NCBI GenBank assembly: GCA_937925655.1
Contig: CALAMC010000064.1
Coordinates: 13,179-77,178, forward strand
DNA: 64,000 bases
Direction: 5' to 3'
Source of the DNA: an uncultured candidate division Zixibacteria bacterium
Lineage (GTDB): Bacteria; Zixibacteria; MSB-5A5; GN15; PGXB01
In this document: piece after piece, positions 10,984 to 20,759 of the stretch
Layout: the number at the start of each line of letters is the position of its first letter
Numbering within the stretch: position 1 is the stretch's first letter
Position numbers and translations under genes: made by a program
The notes under the pieces: model-generated
The model's input: the letters and a program-made list of their open reading frames with translations, nothing else
Told to the model about the DNA's origin: nothing
Database searches by the model: none

Positions 10984-12521
10984 AATTCACCCCCTTGCTC
11001 TTTGGGGACCAGAGTGGCGACTGTTCGATTTTCCTTCGTGAAATAATGCTTGGCCACCCGCATGATATCTTCGGACGTGACACCATTCAGGCTGTTGCGG
11101 AAGTTATCTATAAACTCCCAACTCCCGGCCAGACGGTGCGCCTCGGAAATATATCCGGCCAGACCGATATTGGAGTACGAGGCCCAGATGAAATCGGCCT
11201 CGATATTATTCTTAATCTTTTTTAATTCCACCGAATCGACCGGGACGGTTGCAAGTCTGTCCAATTCAGCGTAAATCGCTTCTTCCACCTGTACCGTTGT
11301 CACGCCATCGTTGGGGTAGGCGTATATATTGAAAACGCCGGCGTGCACGTCGCCGAGATCATTTCCGGGGAAGACGTCGATGCTGATATCCAGACACAGT
11401 TGCTGGTCGATTACCAGCGCTTTATACAATCTCGACGTCCGGCCCTCCGCCAGAAGGCGCCGCAGGATACCGAAAACCGGTTCATCGGGATGGTCGAAAG
11501 GCGTTTTGTGATAGGCGATAAATACCGCCGGATTGGCTTCATAAACCTGTTCCACCCGCCGCTCGCCCTGCTGTTCCGGTTCTCTCGTATAAATCGGCTC
11601 CGGTTTCGGACGAACCGGCATGGGGCCGAAATATTTCTCCGCCAGTCTCTTCACGTCATCCAGCTTGACGTCACCCACGATGGCCACTGTGATATTCTCC
11701 GGCGTGTAGTATGTCCGGTGGAATTTCTCCAGATCCGCGCGGGACAAATTGTTCTCTTCGGACTGCCATTCCCAGAATATCTGGTACGGATGTGCTATGA
11801 AAGCCGTCCCGATCAACTGCTCGAACAGCTTGCTGTCGGCGTTGTTTTCCACCGATAGGCGCCGTTCTTCGCTGACCACGTCGCGTTCCGGGAAAAACTC
11901 CCGCAACACCGGGTGAATTAGACGGTCGGCTTCCATCGCAAACCACAGTTCCAGACGATTGGACGGAAGCGACACGAAATAGTGCGTGAAATCATAACCA
12001 GTCGTGGCGTTGAACTCGGCCGCGCCGTTTCTGGTATATAGACCATCGAATTCGTTCTGTATAACATACTCGGAACTGGCCGCGGCCAGGGAGTCGAGTA
12101 TGATTTGAAGATCCCCGATATATTTCTGTTGCGCCTCGACTCTGTCCGGCTCGTTTATTCTCATATAACGCAGTTCCTGCCGGGCATTGTCGATTCTCGC
12201 CCAGATTGAGTCTTCGCTGGCCATGATTTTCGTCTCGGCCTCATAATCACTGGTTCCGACCAGCCGCGACCCCTTGAACATCATGTGTTCGAACAGGTGG
12301 GCCGTGCCGATGTCGCCGATCTTTTCGTTGGCCGATCCCGCACCGACCGTAATGTAGCCGGAGAAGACCGGAGCCGTAGAACGCTCCACCACGAGAAATG
12401 TCAGGCCGTTATTTAGCTTGAATTCCCGCACCGGGATTTTAAGTTCACCCTGCGCCGATACGGCCGCGGCCGCCAACAGCAGGATCAATCCCGAGGCGAA
12501 AAACGACTTTATTATTCTCAT
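10980..12521 (-). CDS. M16 family zinc metallopeptidase, catalytic subunit
   Basis: 513 residues beginning with a signal peptide ending near VSAQG. The inverted zinc motif HLFEH (H75, E78, H79) is intact, and the third ligand is probably the Glu in VVSEERRLSVEN. An insertion of about 80 residues rich in charged helix (near 95-175, containing EDSIWARIDNARQELRY) lies between these motifs; such inserts occur in some bacterial M16 proteins. It should form a heterodimer with the inactive M16 protein encoded immediately downstream with a 4-nt overlap. The gene starts 33 nt after the HAD gene and belongs to the minus-strand run headed by secA. Confidence 0.92.
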   Translation of the reverse strand: MRIIKSFFASGLILLLAAAAVSAQGELKIPVREFKLNNGLTFLVVERSTAPVFSGYITVGAGSANEKIGDIGTAHLFEHMMFKGSRLVGTSDYEAETKIMASEDSIWARIDNARQELRYMRINEPDRVEAQQKYIGDLQIILDSLAAASSEYVIQNEFDGLYTRNGAAEFNATTGYDFTHYFVSLPSNRLELWFAMEADRLIHPVLREFFPERDVVSEERRLSVENNADSKLFEQLIGTAFIAHPYQIFWEWQSEENNLSRADLEKFHRTYYTPENITVAIVGDVKLDDVKRLAEKYFGPMPVRPKPEPIYTREPEQQGERRVEQVYEANPAVFIAYHKTPFDHPDEPVFGILRRLLAEGRTSRLYKALVIDQQLCLDISIDVFPGNDLGDVHAGVFNIYAYPNDGVTTVQVEEAIYAELDRLATVPVDSVELKKIKNNIEADFIWASYSNIGLAGYISEAHRLAGSWEFIDNFRNSLNGVTSEDIMRVAKHYFTKENRTVATLVPKEQGGEL

Positions 12522-12554
12522 ATTACTCCCTGAAATTAAAACTGATAGTTATTG

Positions 12555-13223
12555 TCAATTGTTGTTTTCTTTGAGCTGGAATATTTCAGACAGATCTTTG
12601 ATATAATAATCGGCCTCATGTTTGAAATGGCCGTTTCGGTTAATCAAAGCTGATTTTATTTTCATTTTTCGGGCCGTCTGCATATCCACTTCCGTATCAC
12701 CCACCAGCAGGATACCGTCTTTCGGCTCCCGGCAGTGTTTTAATGCCTCCGCGACCGTCTTATCCGACGGCTTATAAGCCTGGACCATGTTGGAAATAAT
12801 GGTCGCCTCAAAATATCTCATCAGACCGCATAATTCCAGCTGCTCCAGAAGGACGTCGGCGTCGGCGTCGCTTATCAATATTATCTTTACGTTATCAGAG
12901 CGTAATTTGTTCAGGGTGGGAAGCGTATCGTCAAAAATATAGTCATTGTCGAAATGATTTCTCCGGTAAATTTCCACCGCCCGGCCGCTGATATCCGCCA
13001 CGTCGAAATGCTCCGCGGCCATTTTGGCGGTGAGAGCCAGAAGTTCCTTGATCGAATAAAAGCGCGCCGGTTTGGGGTCGAGATATATTTTCATGAATTC
13101 ATCGACCAGATAGCGGAAGATTTCTTCCTCGCGGAAGCCATCCATTTCGCGGGCGATGACTTTAAGCGATGATTCGCCGGCGATTAGCGTCCCGCCGACG
13201 TCGAAAAACACGGTGTGAAACAT
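12555..13223 (-). CDS. HAD-superfamily phosphatase
   Basis: 222 residues. Motif I is FFDVGGTLI, where the second Asp of the usual DxDGT is replaced by Gly (DVGGT), as in several HAD hydrolases of the haloacid dehalogenase-like/HDHD3 type. Motif II Ser lies in ILISDAD, and motif IV is ILLVGDTEVDMQTAR. A helical cap (about 15-90) makes this subclass I. Loss of the general acid/base Asp may slow phosphatase turnover or point to another reaction; the substrate is unknown. The gene begins 18 nt after secA and has no strong ribosome binding site, so it is probably translated by coupling. Confidence 0.82.
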   Translation of the reverse strand: MFHTVFFDVGGTLIAGESSLKVIAREMDGFREEEIFRYLVDEFMKIYLDPKPARFYSIKELLALTAKMAAEHFDVADISGRAVEIYRRNHFDNDYIFDDTLPTLNKLRSDNVKIILISDADADVLLEQLELCGLMRYFEATIISNMVQAYKPSDKTVAEALKHCREPKDGILLVGDTEVDMQTARKMKIKSALINRNGHFKHEADYYIKDLSEIFQLKENNN

Positions 13224-13241
13224 CAGGTCTTATTTAGCTTT

Positions 13242-16199
13242 TCATAAATTCTGCCCGCAGCACTTCTTATACTTTTTCCCGCTGCCGCAGGGACAGGGGT
13301 CGTTGCGCCCGACTTTGGGTGTCTCCCGGCGAATCGGCTGGGCTTTGCCGCGTTTTGCCGCCTCCATCGTCGGATTGGGCTCTTCCACCACCGGCGACCC
13401 GGCCAAACCCAACCCGGTGGCATCCTGATGCGACGCCACCATCGCCGGTTGCATCCGGCGCCGCCGCTCGGCCAGCTCTGCGTCGGGAATATTGACCTGT
13501 AGCTTGTACACCATCGCCACCGCATCACGGTCCACGTTTTCGATCATTTCCGCAAACATGCGGTAGGATTCTTTCTTATACTCGATGAGCGGGTCGCGCT
13601 GGCCATACGCCCGCAGGCCGATGCCGGTCTTGAGCTGGTCCATCTCGTACATATGGTCGCGCCAGTGTTTGTCGATGGTGTGCAGGACGGCGAACTTCTC
13701 CAGCTTGCGCATGATCTCCTCGCCGTACAACTGCTCCTTATGATTATAAAATGCCATCACGGCGTTTTCGAGCTTCTCCAGCAGGCTTTCCTGTGTCAGG
13801 CCCGGAATCTCCTCGTCCTTGATTCTGAAATCGAGCAGGTATATCCGCCGTAGTTCCGATTTGAGTGTTTCCCAGTCCCAGTTTTCGGGGTACTCCTTGG
13901 GCGGGCAGAACTGCTGTACCAGCGAATCGAGAACCGATTTGATCAACTCCAGAATCTCATCTTTTATGGATTCTTTTTCCAGAGCCGCCAGACGCCGGTC
14001 ATAAATGACTTCGCGCTGGGAATTCATAACGTTGTCGTATTCAAGAGTATGTTTACGAATGGAGAAGTTTTGCGCCTCGACCCGTTTTTGCGCCCTTTCG
14101 ATGGCTTTCGTGACCATGCTGTGGGTGATAACCTCGCCTTCCTTGACACCCATGCTGTCCATGATTTTGGCGATACGGTCGGAACCGAACATGCGCATCA
14201 GGTTGTCTTCGAGCGATAAGAAAAAGCGTGAGGAACCGGGGTCGCCCTGACGACCGGCGCGACCGCGCAGCTGACGGTCGATACGCCGCGATTCATGCCG
14301 CTCGGTGCCGGTGATATGCAGACCGCCCAGCTCGACCACGCCCGGCCCCAGTTTGATGTCGGTGCCGCGCCCGGCCATGTTGGTGGCGATGGTAACCGTG
14401 CCCTTGTGTCCGGCCCGCGCCACGATTTCCGCTTCCTGCTGATGATACTTGGCATTAAGCACGCTGTGCGGGACCCCGACGCGCTTGAGCATGCGCGACA
14501 ACGTCTCCGAAACGTCAACCGATACCGTGCCGACCAGAACCGGTTGCCCCCGCTTGTGGCAGTCGGTTATTTCATCGATAATGGCGTTGTATTTCTCCCG
14601 GCGGGTGCGATATATGACATCATCGTGGTCCGTCCGATGGACGGGCTCGTTGGTCGGAATACAGACCACGTCAAGTTTGTATATATCCCAGAATTCCTGG
14701 GCTTCGGTTTCGGCGGTGCCCGTCATCCCGGCCAGCTTTTCATACATCCGGAAATAGTTTTGGAGCGTAATCGTCGCCAGCGTCTGTGACTCACCCTCGA
14801 TTTTGACCTTTTCCTTGGCTTCGATAGCCTGATGCAAACCGTCGGAGTAGCGCCGTCCCGGCATGAGACGGCCGGTGAATTCATCCACGATTAAAATTTT
14901 GCCGTCCTGCACCACATATTCCACGTCCTTTTCGAACAGGACATAGGCCTTGAGTAACTGGCTGATGGAATGAACCTTTTCCGAGCGCTCCGAGTGCAGA
15001 CGGTAAATTTCATCGACTTTTTTGGTCTTTTCTTCCGGCGCCAGTGATTCGTCACCCTCGATTTCCGACAGGGCAGTGGAGATGTCCGGAATCTCGAACA
15101 ACTCCTGCTCCTCTTTGGAAAACTGGGCGCGGCCGTTGTCGGTCAGGTTGATCGAATTTTCACGCTCGTTTATGACATAGTACAAAGTCTCATCGATTTC
15201 ATGCAGCTTCTTGTCACGCAAATAATCGGATTCGACCGATTGAATCAGCGACATGACGCCCGGCTCTTTGGACAGTTTCAGATATTTTTTGTTTTTGGGC
15301 GCCCCGCGGCTGACCGCCAGAAGCAGTTCCCCGGCCTCATAACTGTTGCCGCCTTCCGAATTGAGAATCTTTTCCGCCTTGGTCAGTTTGTCGTTGATCA
15401 ACATCGTTTGCTTGCGGACCAGCGTGCTGACCGTCGGTTGCATTTCTTCGTAGCGCTTGTGGATAGTGCTCTCGACCTGGCCGGATATGATCAGTGGCGT
15501 GCGCGCCTCGTCGATTAAAACCGAGTCAACCTCGTCCACGATGGCATAGTTGAATCCGCGCTGGACCCGCTCCAGTGCCGTCGGGGCCATATTATCGCGC
15601 AAATAGTCGAACCCGAATTCATTATTGGTGCCGTAGGTGATGTCGCAGTTGTACATCTCCCGCCGCCGGGGGCTGTCCATGTCGTGCTGGATAACCCCGA
15701 CCGTCAGCCCCAGAAACTTGAATATCCGACCCATCCACTCCGAGTCGCGGCGGGCCAGGTAGTCGTTGACCGTCACCAGATGGGCCCCTTTGCCGGTCAG
15801 GGCGTTGAGATACAGCGGCAACGTCGCCACCAGCGTCTTGCCCTCACCGGTGGCCATTTCGGCAATTTTGCCCTGGTGCAGGACAATTCCACCCAGAAGC
15901 TGGACGTCATAGGGAACCATTTGCCACTCCATTTCGATGCCGCAGACATCCCATGATTGCCCGACCAGGCGGCGGCAAGTTTCCTTAACAACCGCAAAGG
16001 CTTCGGGAAGGATATCGTCAAGGGTTTCGCCCTCGGCCAGCCGGTTTTTGAATTCGTCGGTTTTGGCTCGAAGCTGGTCGTCGGATAGAGAAGCCAGGCC
16101 CGAAAAAATGCTGTTTATTTCTGCCACAAGGGGCTGGATTTTCTTGATATCGCGTTCGTGTTTGGTGCCGAAAATCTTTGTAATCAGGTTCTTCATCAT
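13242..16199 (-). CDS. secA: Preprotein translocase ATPase SecA
   Basis: About 985 residues. Features in order are Walker A GEGKTLVATLP, the DEAD-type box DEVDSVLIDEARTP in NBD1, the substrate cross-linking domain, NBD2 with NMAGRGTDIKLG and RQLRGRAGRQGDPG, the helical scaffold/wing, and a C-terminal zinc motif CPCGSGKKYKKCC that contacts SecB and ribosomes. SecA drives secretory proteins through SecYEG. The reading frame is open from a TTG at 16214, but the ribosome binding site GGAAAGGA lies inside that extension. Translation therefore almost certainly starts at one of the two adjacent ATGs, 16199 or 16196. It heads the minus-strand run secA-HAD-M16-M16. The sequence is divergent from the 16465 gene with a 265-nt promoter region. 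Confidence 0.97.
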   Translation of the reverse strand: MMKNLITKIFGTKHERDIKKIQPLVAEINSIFSGLASLSDDQLRAKTDEFKNRLAEGETLDDILPEAFAVVKETCRRLVGQSWDVCGIEMEWQMVPYDVQLLGGIVLHQGKIAEMATGEGKTLVATLPLYLNALTGKGAHLVTVNDYLARRDSEWMGRIFKFLGLTVGVIQHDMDSPRRREMYNCDITYGTNNEFGFDYLRDNMAPTALERVQRGFNYAIVDEVDSVLIDEARTPLIISGQVESTIHKRYEEMQPTVSTLVRKQTMLINDKLTKAEKILNSEGGNSYEAGELLLAVSRGAPKNKKYLKLSKEPGVMSLIQSVESDYLRDKKLHEIDETLYYVINERENSINLTDNGRAQFSKEEQELFEIPDISTALSEIEGDESLAPEEKTKKVDEIYRLHSERSEKVHSISQLLKAYVLFEKDVEYVVQDGKILIVDEFTGRLMPGRRYSDGLHQAIEAKEKVKIEGESQTLATITLQNYFRMYEKLAGMTGTAETEAQEFWDIYKLDVVCIPTNEPVHRTDHDDVIYRTRREKYNAIIDEITDCHKRGQPVLVGTVSVDVSETLSRMLKRVGVPHSVLNAKYHQQEAEIVARAGHKGTVTIATNMAGRGTDIKLGPGVVELGGLHITGTERHESRRIDRQLRGRAGRQGDPGSSRFFLSLEDNLMRMFGSDRIAKIMDSMGVKEGEVITHSMVTKAIERAQKRVEAQNFSIRKHTLEYDNVMNSQREVIYDRRLAALEKESIKDEILELIKSVLDSLVQQFCPPKEYPENWDWETLKSELRRIYLLDFRIKDEEIPGLTQESLLEKLENAVMAFYNHKEQLYGEEIMRKLEKFAVLHTIDKHWRDHMYEMDQLKTGIGLRAYGQRDPLIEYKKESYRMFAEMIENVDRDAVAMVYKLQVNIPDAELAERRRRMQPAMVASHQDATGLGLAGSPVVEEPNPTMEAAKRGKAQPIRRETPKVGRNDPCPCGSGKKYKKCCGQNL

Positions 16200-16464
16200 C
16201 CGGTCCTTTCCCAATGGTATGCGGAAATATATATGATTATGGAGCCGCTTTCAACCGTATAGTTTTTATAACACCGGTTTATAATTTTGTTGCGCAAAAT
16301 TCATCTCCCGTGTAGATTTATAGCGCGAAGTTCCGAAAATTATTTGAAAGGGTAGAAATTTCCAAAAACGGCCAGAAGCCGCTGCCATGAGTTGAATAAT
16401 TATTGAAGGCTCACCTTATCGGGACTATATCACCTATACATAATCATCAGGAGGCTTAATTCAG

Positions 16465-16668
16465 GTGCTTAAGAAACGCAAGAAATCCAAAAAGCATTAT
16501 GAATTTGATGAAAGTGACAAAGGATTTCGGGACAAAAAGCAACATCGCCAGAAACCGGACAAAGGCAATATTGTCGTCGGCAAAAAAGGCGGCAAAACCG
16601 ACTGGCGCGATCTGATCGAAGACGAGGAGGAGGAACAGAATCAGGAATTTGTTCAGGATGAGGAGTAA
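16465..16668 (+). CDS. Small highly charged protein of unknown function upstream of rsgA
   Basis: 67 residues: a lysine/arginine-rich first half (MLKKRKKSKKHYEF...) and an acidic tail with IEDEEEEQNQEFVQDEE. No cysteine, signal or membrane segment. The start is GTG at 16465, preceded by an AGGAGG ribosome binding site at the right distance, and the stop is 15 nt before rsgA. That spacing and the site support a real gene. The basic/acidic make-up and the neighbour suggest a nucleic-acid or ribosome-associated role, but I recognise no family. Confidence 0.7.
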   Translation: MLKKRKKSKKHYEFDESDKGFRDKKQHRQKPDKGNIVVGKKGGKTDWRDLIEDEEEEQNQEFVQDEE

Positions 16669-16683
16669 CAAGGATCTGATGGC

Positions 16684-17580
16684 ATGATCCAATCCGGTAT
16701 TGTCGTCAGGGCTCATGGAAAATATTTTATCGTCAGAGCGGATAACACCGAATACGAATGCGAAATTCGCGGCCGGGTTAAACGCGAGGCCGACGCTATC
16801 ACTCCGGTGGCCGTCGGGGACCACGTCAAAATTGATATTTTCGATAAAACTGCGGGCATGATCCGCGAGGTCGAACCCCGCCGGTCGATGCTGTTTCGCC
16901 CTGCCAAAGGTTCAACCCAAAAAAAACAGGTTATCGCGGCCAATCTCGACCAGCTGGCCATTGTCGCCTCGGTTAAAAGCCCGGAACTAAAGCCCGGTCT
17001 TATCGACCGCTTTCTGATCGCCGCCAGTCTGGGCAATCTGCAACCGCTGATTATTATTAATAAATGCGACCTGGGGCGTCCCAAAATTCTTGATGAACTC
17101 GTCGCCGGCTATAATTCGTTGAATATACCAATTCATATTGTTTCCGCCGCCGGCGATCGCGATATGGACCTGCTGGAGAAGACGCTCGCCGGGCATATAA
17201 CCATATTTGCCGGACATAGTGGCGTCGGCAAATCGACCATCCTTAATCGGCTGTTGCCCGGTGTCAATATTCGCGTAGCCGATATTTCAGAATCAACCGA
17301 CAAGGGCGTCCATACCACGACCTCCGTCCAACTCTATGAATTGCCCAAAGGCGGCTATGTCGTCGATACGCCCGGCCTCAAAGTCCTCGGGTTGTGGGAA
17401 GTCGAAAAAGAGGACGTCGCCGGCTTTTACCCGGAATTTTCGGAATTCGAGGAACATTGCCGTTTCACCCGTTGCAGCCATATCCCCGAACCGGATTGCG
17501 CCGTTAAAGAGGCGGTCAAAAACGGAAAAATATTCCGCTTCCGCTACGATAGCTACGTTTCAATTTACAATTCTCTCTAA
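16684..17580 (+). CDS. rsgA: Ribosome small-subunit biogenesis GTPase RsgA
   Basis: 298 residues with the circularly permuted GTPase order that marks RsgA/YjeQ. An N-terminal OB fold comes first (about 1-70, with VAVGDHVKI). Then follow the G4 motif NKCDL, G5 (VSAA), G1 GHSGVGKSTILN, G2 (GVHTTTSVQLYEL) and G3 DTPGLK. The C-terminus holds the zinc motif with C, C, H and C in EEHCRFTRCSHIPEPDC. RsgA checks late maturation of the 30S subunit and releases RbfA. It is 15 nt downstream of the small charged-protein gene and 85 nt upstream of the MlaD-like gene. Confidence 0.96.
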   Translation: MIQSGIVVRAHGKYFIVRADNTEYECEIRGRVKREADAITPVAVGDHVKIDIFDKTAGMIREVEPRRSMLFRPAKGSTQKKQVIAANLDQLAIVASVKSPELKPGLIDRFLIAASLGNLQPLIIINKCDLGRPKILDELVAGYNSLNIPIHIVSAAGDRDMDLLEKTLAGHITIFAGHSGVGKSTILNRLLPGVNIRVADISESTDKGVHTTTSVQLYELPKGGYVVDTPGLKVLGLWEVEKEDVAGFYPEFSEFEEHCRFTRCSHIPEPDCAVKEAVKNGKIFRFRYDSYVSIYNSL

Positions 17581-17665
17581 CAAATCACGTTCTCGGTTGT
17601 TTAAATCTGTCGGGAAGATAAATTGTTGGATAATATTGTCGAATAATTGAACAGAGAGCAATTTT

Positions 17666-18568
17666 ATGGCGGCCAAAAACATAGAAATACGGGTCGGACT
17701 GATTATCATTGCCAGCCTGATTATTTTCGTCGGGACGGTACTCTGGATACAGGGCTATCGTTACGGTCAGGAAAATATCGATGTTTACGCCATATTCGAT
17801 GAAGTCGGCTCATTATCCAAAGGCGACCCGGTCATGATTTCCGGCCTGCGTAAAGGTAAGGTCCAGTATTTGACTCTGACCGAACGCGGTGTTCTCGTCG
17901 AGTTTACTATTTCCAGTGATGTCCGTCTTAAAGAAGACGCCACCGCTACCGTCAAAAATATCGGCCTGATGGGCGAGCGCTTCCTGGCTGTCACTCCCGG
18001 CAAAAGTGAAACCGACCTGGACCCGATAAACCCGATTGTCGGCTCCTATGATACCGGCATTCCCGAAGTAATGGGGATGATGGGGGAGATGATTACCGAG
18101 TTGCGTAATCTGGTTTTATCGCTCAAACACTCTGTCGCCTCCGAAGATAATCTTGGCAAGCTGTCGGGAACTATTTCCAATATGGAACGCGTCACCGAAT
18201 CGCTGGCCGATTATATGGAACGCAATCGGGACAGACTCGATCAGAGCGCCCAGAATTTCCTGACCGCCTCGCAGGCTTTCCGCAAAATCGCCGTAAACAA
18301 TGAAAAAAGAATCGATACCCTCATGGGCGATTTGAACAAATCCGTCGCCGGTATCGATTCGGTCGTGGCCGACCTCGCCCAAGTGGCCGCCACCGCCCGC
18401 GCCTTCGCCGACAATCTCGAAAACGGCGATGGGACACTGCAATTACTGGTCGATGATCGCCGCCTTTACGATGACCTGCGCCGGGCCGCCTCCAATATCG
18501 ACGACCTGATTAAAGATATTCGCGCTAATCCGCGCAAATATATCAACTTCACCGTGGAGCTGTTTTAA
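17666..18568 (+). CDS. MlaD/MCE-family lipid-transport protein
   Basis: 300 residues with an N-terminal membrane anchor (about residues 9-28, VGLIIIASLIIFVGTVLWI), then an MCE domain (about 38-115) containing VYAIFDEVGSLSKGDPVMISG and the KNIGLMGERFLAVTPG strand. A long helical C-terminal part follows (about 140-290). MCE proteins form hexameric rings that carry phospholipids between the inner and outer membranes, together with an MlaE permease and MlaF ATPase. Neither partner is present in this window, so they must be elsewhere. A GAGAG ribosome binding site precedes the ATG. The stop overlaps the GH57 start by one base (TAATG), suggesting co-translation although a functional link is not obvious. 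Confidence 0.88.
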   Translation: MAAKNIEIRVGLIIIASLIIFVGTVLWIQGYRYGQENIDVYAIFDEVGSLSKGDPVMISGLRKGKVQYLTLTERGVLVEFTISSDVRLKEDATATVKNIGLMGERFLAVTPGKSETDLDPINPIVGSYDTGIPEVMGMMGEMITELRNLVLSLKHSVASEDNLGKLSGTISNMERVTESLADYMERNRDRLDQSAQNFLTASQAFRKIAVNNEKRIDTLMGDLNKSVAGIDSVVADLAQVAATARAFADNLENGDGTLQLLVDDRRLYDDLRRAASNIDDLIKDIRANPRKYINFTVELF

Positions 18569-20757
18569 TGGCAAAATTCAAACTGGCCCTGGGCCTGCAT
18601 AATCATCAGCCGGTCGGCAACTTCGACTCGGTGTTCGAGGACGCCCACCGCCAGGCCTACCGCCCCTTTCTGGAACTGGTCCGCAAATATCCGTCTATAA
18701 AATTATCCCTGCATCAATCAGGCATTCTCTGGGACTGGCAGGAACGCCACCATCCCGAACACATGGATCTGGTCCGAGAATTGGTGCAAAGCGGCCAGAT
18801 CGAGCTTATGACCGGCGGTTTTTATGAACCGATTTTGCCGTCGATTCCCAACGGCGACAAATCCGGCCAGATTGCCATGCTCACCGAATACCTGCGGGCG
18901 AAATTCGCCGGCGAACCCGAAGGCCTCTGGCTGACCGAACGGGTCTGGGAACCGCAATTGCCCAAAATTCTGAATATGGCAAATGTTAAATACGTCCCTA
19001 TCGACGATACTCATTTCCTGTACGCCGGTTTCGAACCCGACGACCTTCGCGGCGCTTTTGTTACCGAGGATGAGGGATATTCGCTGGTGCTTTTACCGAT
19101 ACTGAAAAAATTACGTTACCTGATACCGTTTGGAACCGTGAAAAAAGTCATGGCCGAGCTTCGCGCCCGGGCGGAACGTTACCCCGACGGATTGGCCATT
19201 TATGCCGATGACGGCGAAAAATTCGGCGTCTGGCCGGATACATACAAGCATTGCTATGACGATGGCTGGCTGGATGATTTCTTCGAAGCTTTATCCCAAA
19301 ATACCGACTGGCTGGAAGTGTGCACTCTGGGCGAGGCCGCCCGGACCGTCTCGATGGGTCAGGCCTATTTGCCCACCGCCTCATACGCCGAAATGCTTCA
19401 CTGGTCGCTTCCCGCCAGGGCTTTTGTCGAATACGAAGAATTCGAAAGTCACCTTAAAGCGGGCGGTCTTCTGGAGCGCTTCGGGCGCTTTGTCCGCGGC
19501 GGCCACTGGCGCGGATTCCTGGCCAAATATGACGAAAGCAATCAGATGCACAAACGTATGCTGACCGTCTCGCGCCTGCTCGATAAATATTGTTCCGAAC
19601 ATCCTTCCGATAAAAAAACCATTTCCGAGGCCTGCCGATACCTCTACGCCGGACAATGCAACTGCCCGTACTGGCACGGTGTTTTCGGCGGATTGTATTT
19701 GCCGCATATCCGTCAGGCCATTTTCGAAAATCTTATCAAAGCCGAAAAACTGCTGTTTGACGCCGATGACCGGGTGCATACGGTTCTGACCGATTATGAC
19801 TGCGACGGCCACGATGAAATAATCGCCCGCACCGACAAATTCGCCGCTTTCTTCAAGCCCTCGCGAGGGGGAGCTCTCGTTGAATTGGACAGTTATGATC
19901 TGGACTTTAACCTGACCGATACCCTGCGGCGGCGAATCGAGGGCTACCATGGCAAACTGGCCCGGGCCCGCAAAGCCAGCGACATTAAACCCGCCGAATC
20001 GGGTGAAACCAATTCGATTCATGATTTGATTCTGACCAAGGAAGACGGTCTCGATAAACTGCTGGTCAACGACTGGTATCCCCGGCGTTGCTTTATCGAC
20101 CATTTCCTGTCCGGCGATTCCAATTTGCCCGGATTCGCCGCCGGACAATTCCACGACGAAGGCGATTTTGTCCTCGAACCATACCAATACTCAACCCGCT
20201 CCGATAAAAATTCGCTGACCCTGGTGCGCGACGGTAATATCTGGCGCCATGGCCGGCCGCTGAAACTTCAACTGGAAAAAAGATTTTTCTTTTCGCCGAA
20301 ATCGGATGTTATCTCGGCCAACTACCGCCTGACCGCCCTTAATGAAGATATCCCGCACCTTCGTCTGGCCATAGAGAACAATTTCAATTTTCAGGCCGGG
20401 CACGCCGACGACCGATACTTTCTGTTCAACGGCGAAAGAAAGGGCGAAAATTATCTTGATTCGGTCGGCCGCTATAGCGAGTGTCGGAGCGTAATCATGC
20501 GCGACGACTGGCGCGGTCTGACTGTGGCGCTGGCTTTCGACAAAGACATGGAATTGTGGCAGGCGCCGATATTCACCGTGTCGTTGTCCGAAGGCGGTTT
20601 TGAAAAGGTTTATCAGGGGACATCGCTGGTATCAATCATTCCCGTCGATTTGAAAGCCGGCCTGTCATTTGAAATGACCATCCTGCTTTTCGCCGGGAAA
20701 ACCGCCGCCATGCCACCCCGTTTTCTGACCAACGCGACGCGTGAGGCCATAAAATAA
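18568..20757 (+). CDS. GH57 alpha-amylase / 4-alpha-glucanotransferase
   Basis: 729 residues. The N-terminal (beta/alpha)7 domain begins with FKLALGLHNHQPVGNFD, the GH57 conserved region 1. The nucleophile is the Glu in WLTERVWEPQLPK and the acid/base is the Asp in YADDGEKFGVWP. The long C-terminal part after residue about 400 corresponds to the DUF1925/DUF1926 region found in 4-alpha-glucanotransferases and amylases of Thermococcus type. No signal peptide is present, so the enzyme likely works on cytosolic glycogen-like alpha-glucans. Whether it hydrolyses or transfers cannot be decided from sequence alone. It is translationally coupled to the MlaD-like gene and converges, 2 nt apart, with the GDSL gene. 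Confidence 0.9.
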   Translation: MAKFKLALGLHNHQPVGNFDSVFEDAHRQAYRPFLELVRKYPSIKLSLHQSGILWDWQERHHPEHMDLVRELVQSGQIELMTGGFYEPILPSIPNGDKSGQIAMLTEYLRAKFAGEPEGLWLTERVWEPQLPKILNMANVKYVPIDDTHFLYAGFEPDDLRGAFVTEDEGYSLVLLPILKKLRYLIPFGTVKKVMAELRARAERYPDGLAIYADDGEKFGVWPDTYKHCYDDGWLDDFFEALSQNTDWLEVCTLGEAARTVSMGQAYLPTASYAEMLHWSLPARAFVEYEEFESHLKAGGLLERFGRFVRGGHWRGFLAKYDESNQMHKRMLTVSRLLDKYCSEHPSDKKTISEACRYLYAGQCNCPYWHGVFGGLYLPHIRQAIFENLIKAEKLLFDADDRVHTVLTDYDCDGHDEIIARTDKFAAFFKPSRGGALVELDSYDLDFNLTDTLRRRIEGYHGKLARARKASDIKPAESGETNSIHDLILTKEDGLDKLLVNDWYPRRCFIDHFLSGDSNLPGFAAGQFHDEGDFVLEPYQYSTRSDKNSLTLVRDGNIWRHGRPLKLQLEKRFFFSPKSDVISANYRLTALNEDIPHLRLAIENNFNFQAGHADDRYFLFNGERKGENYLDSVGRYSECRSVIMRDDWRGLTVALAFDKDMELWQAPIFTVSLSEGGFEKVYQGTSLVSIIPVDLKAGLSFEMTILLFAGKTAAMPPRFLTNATREAIK

Positions 20758-20759
20758 AA

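Noticed and set aside
16200..16214. TTG start five codons upstream for secA
   Set aside because: The ribosome binding site GGAAAGGA lies within these codons, so initiation at the following ATG pair is favoured.
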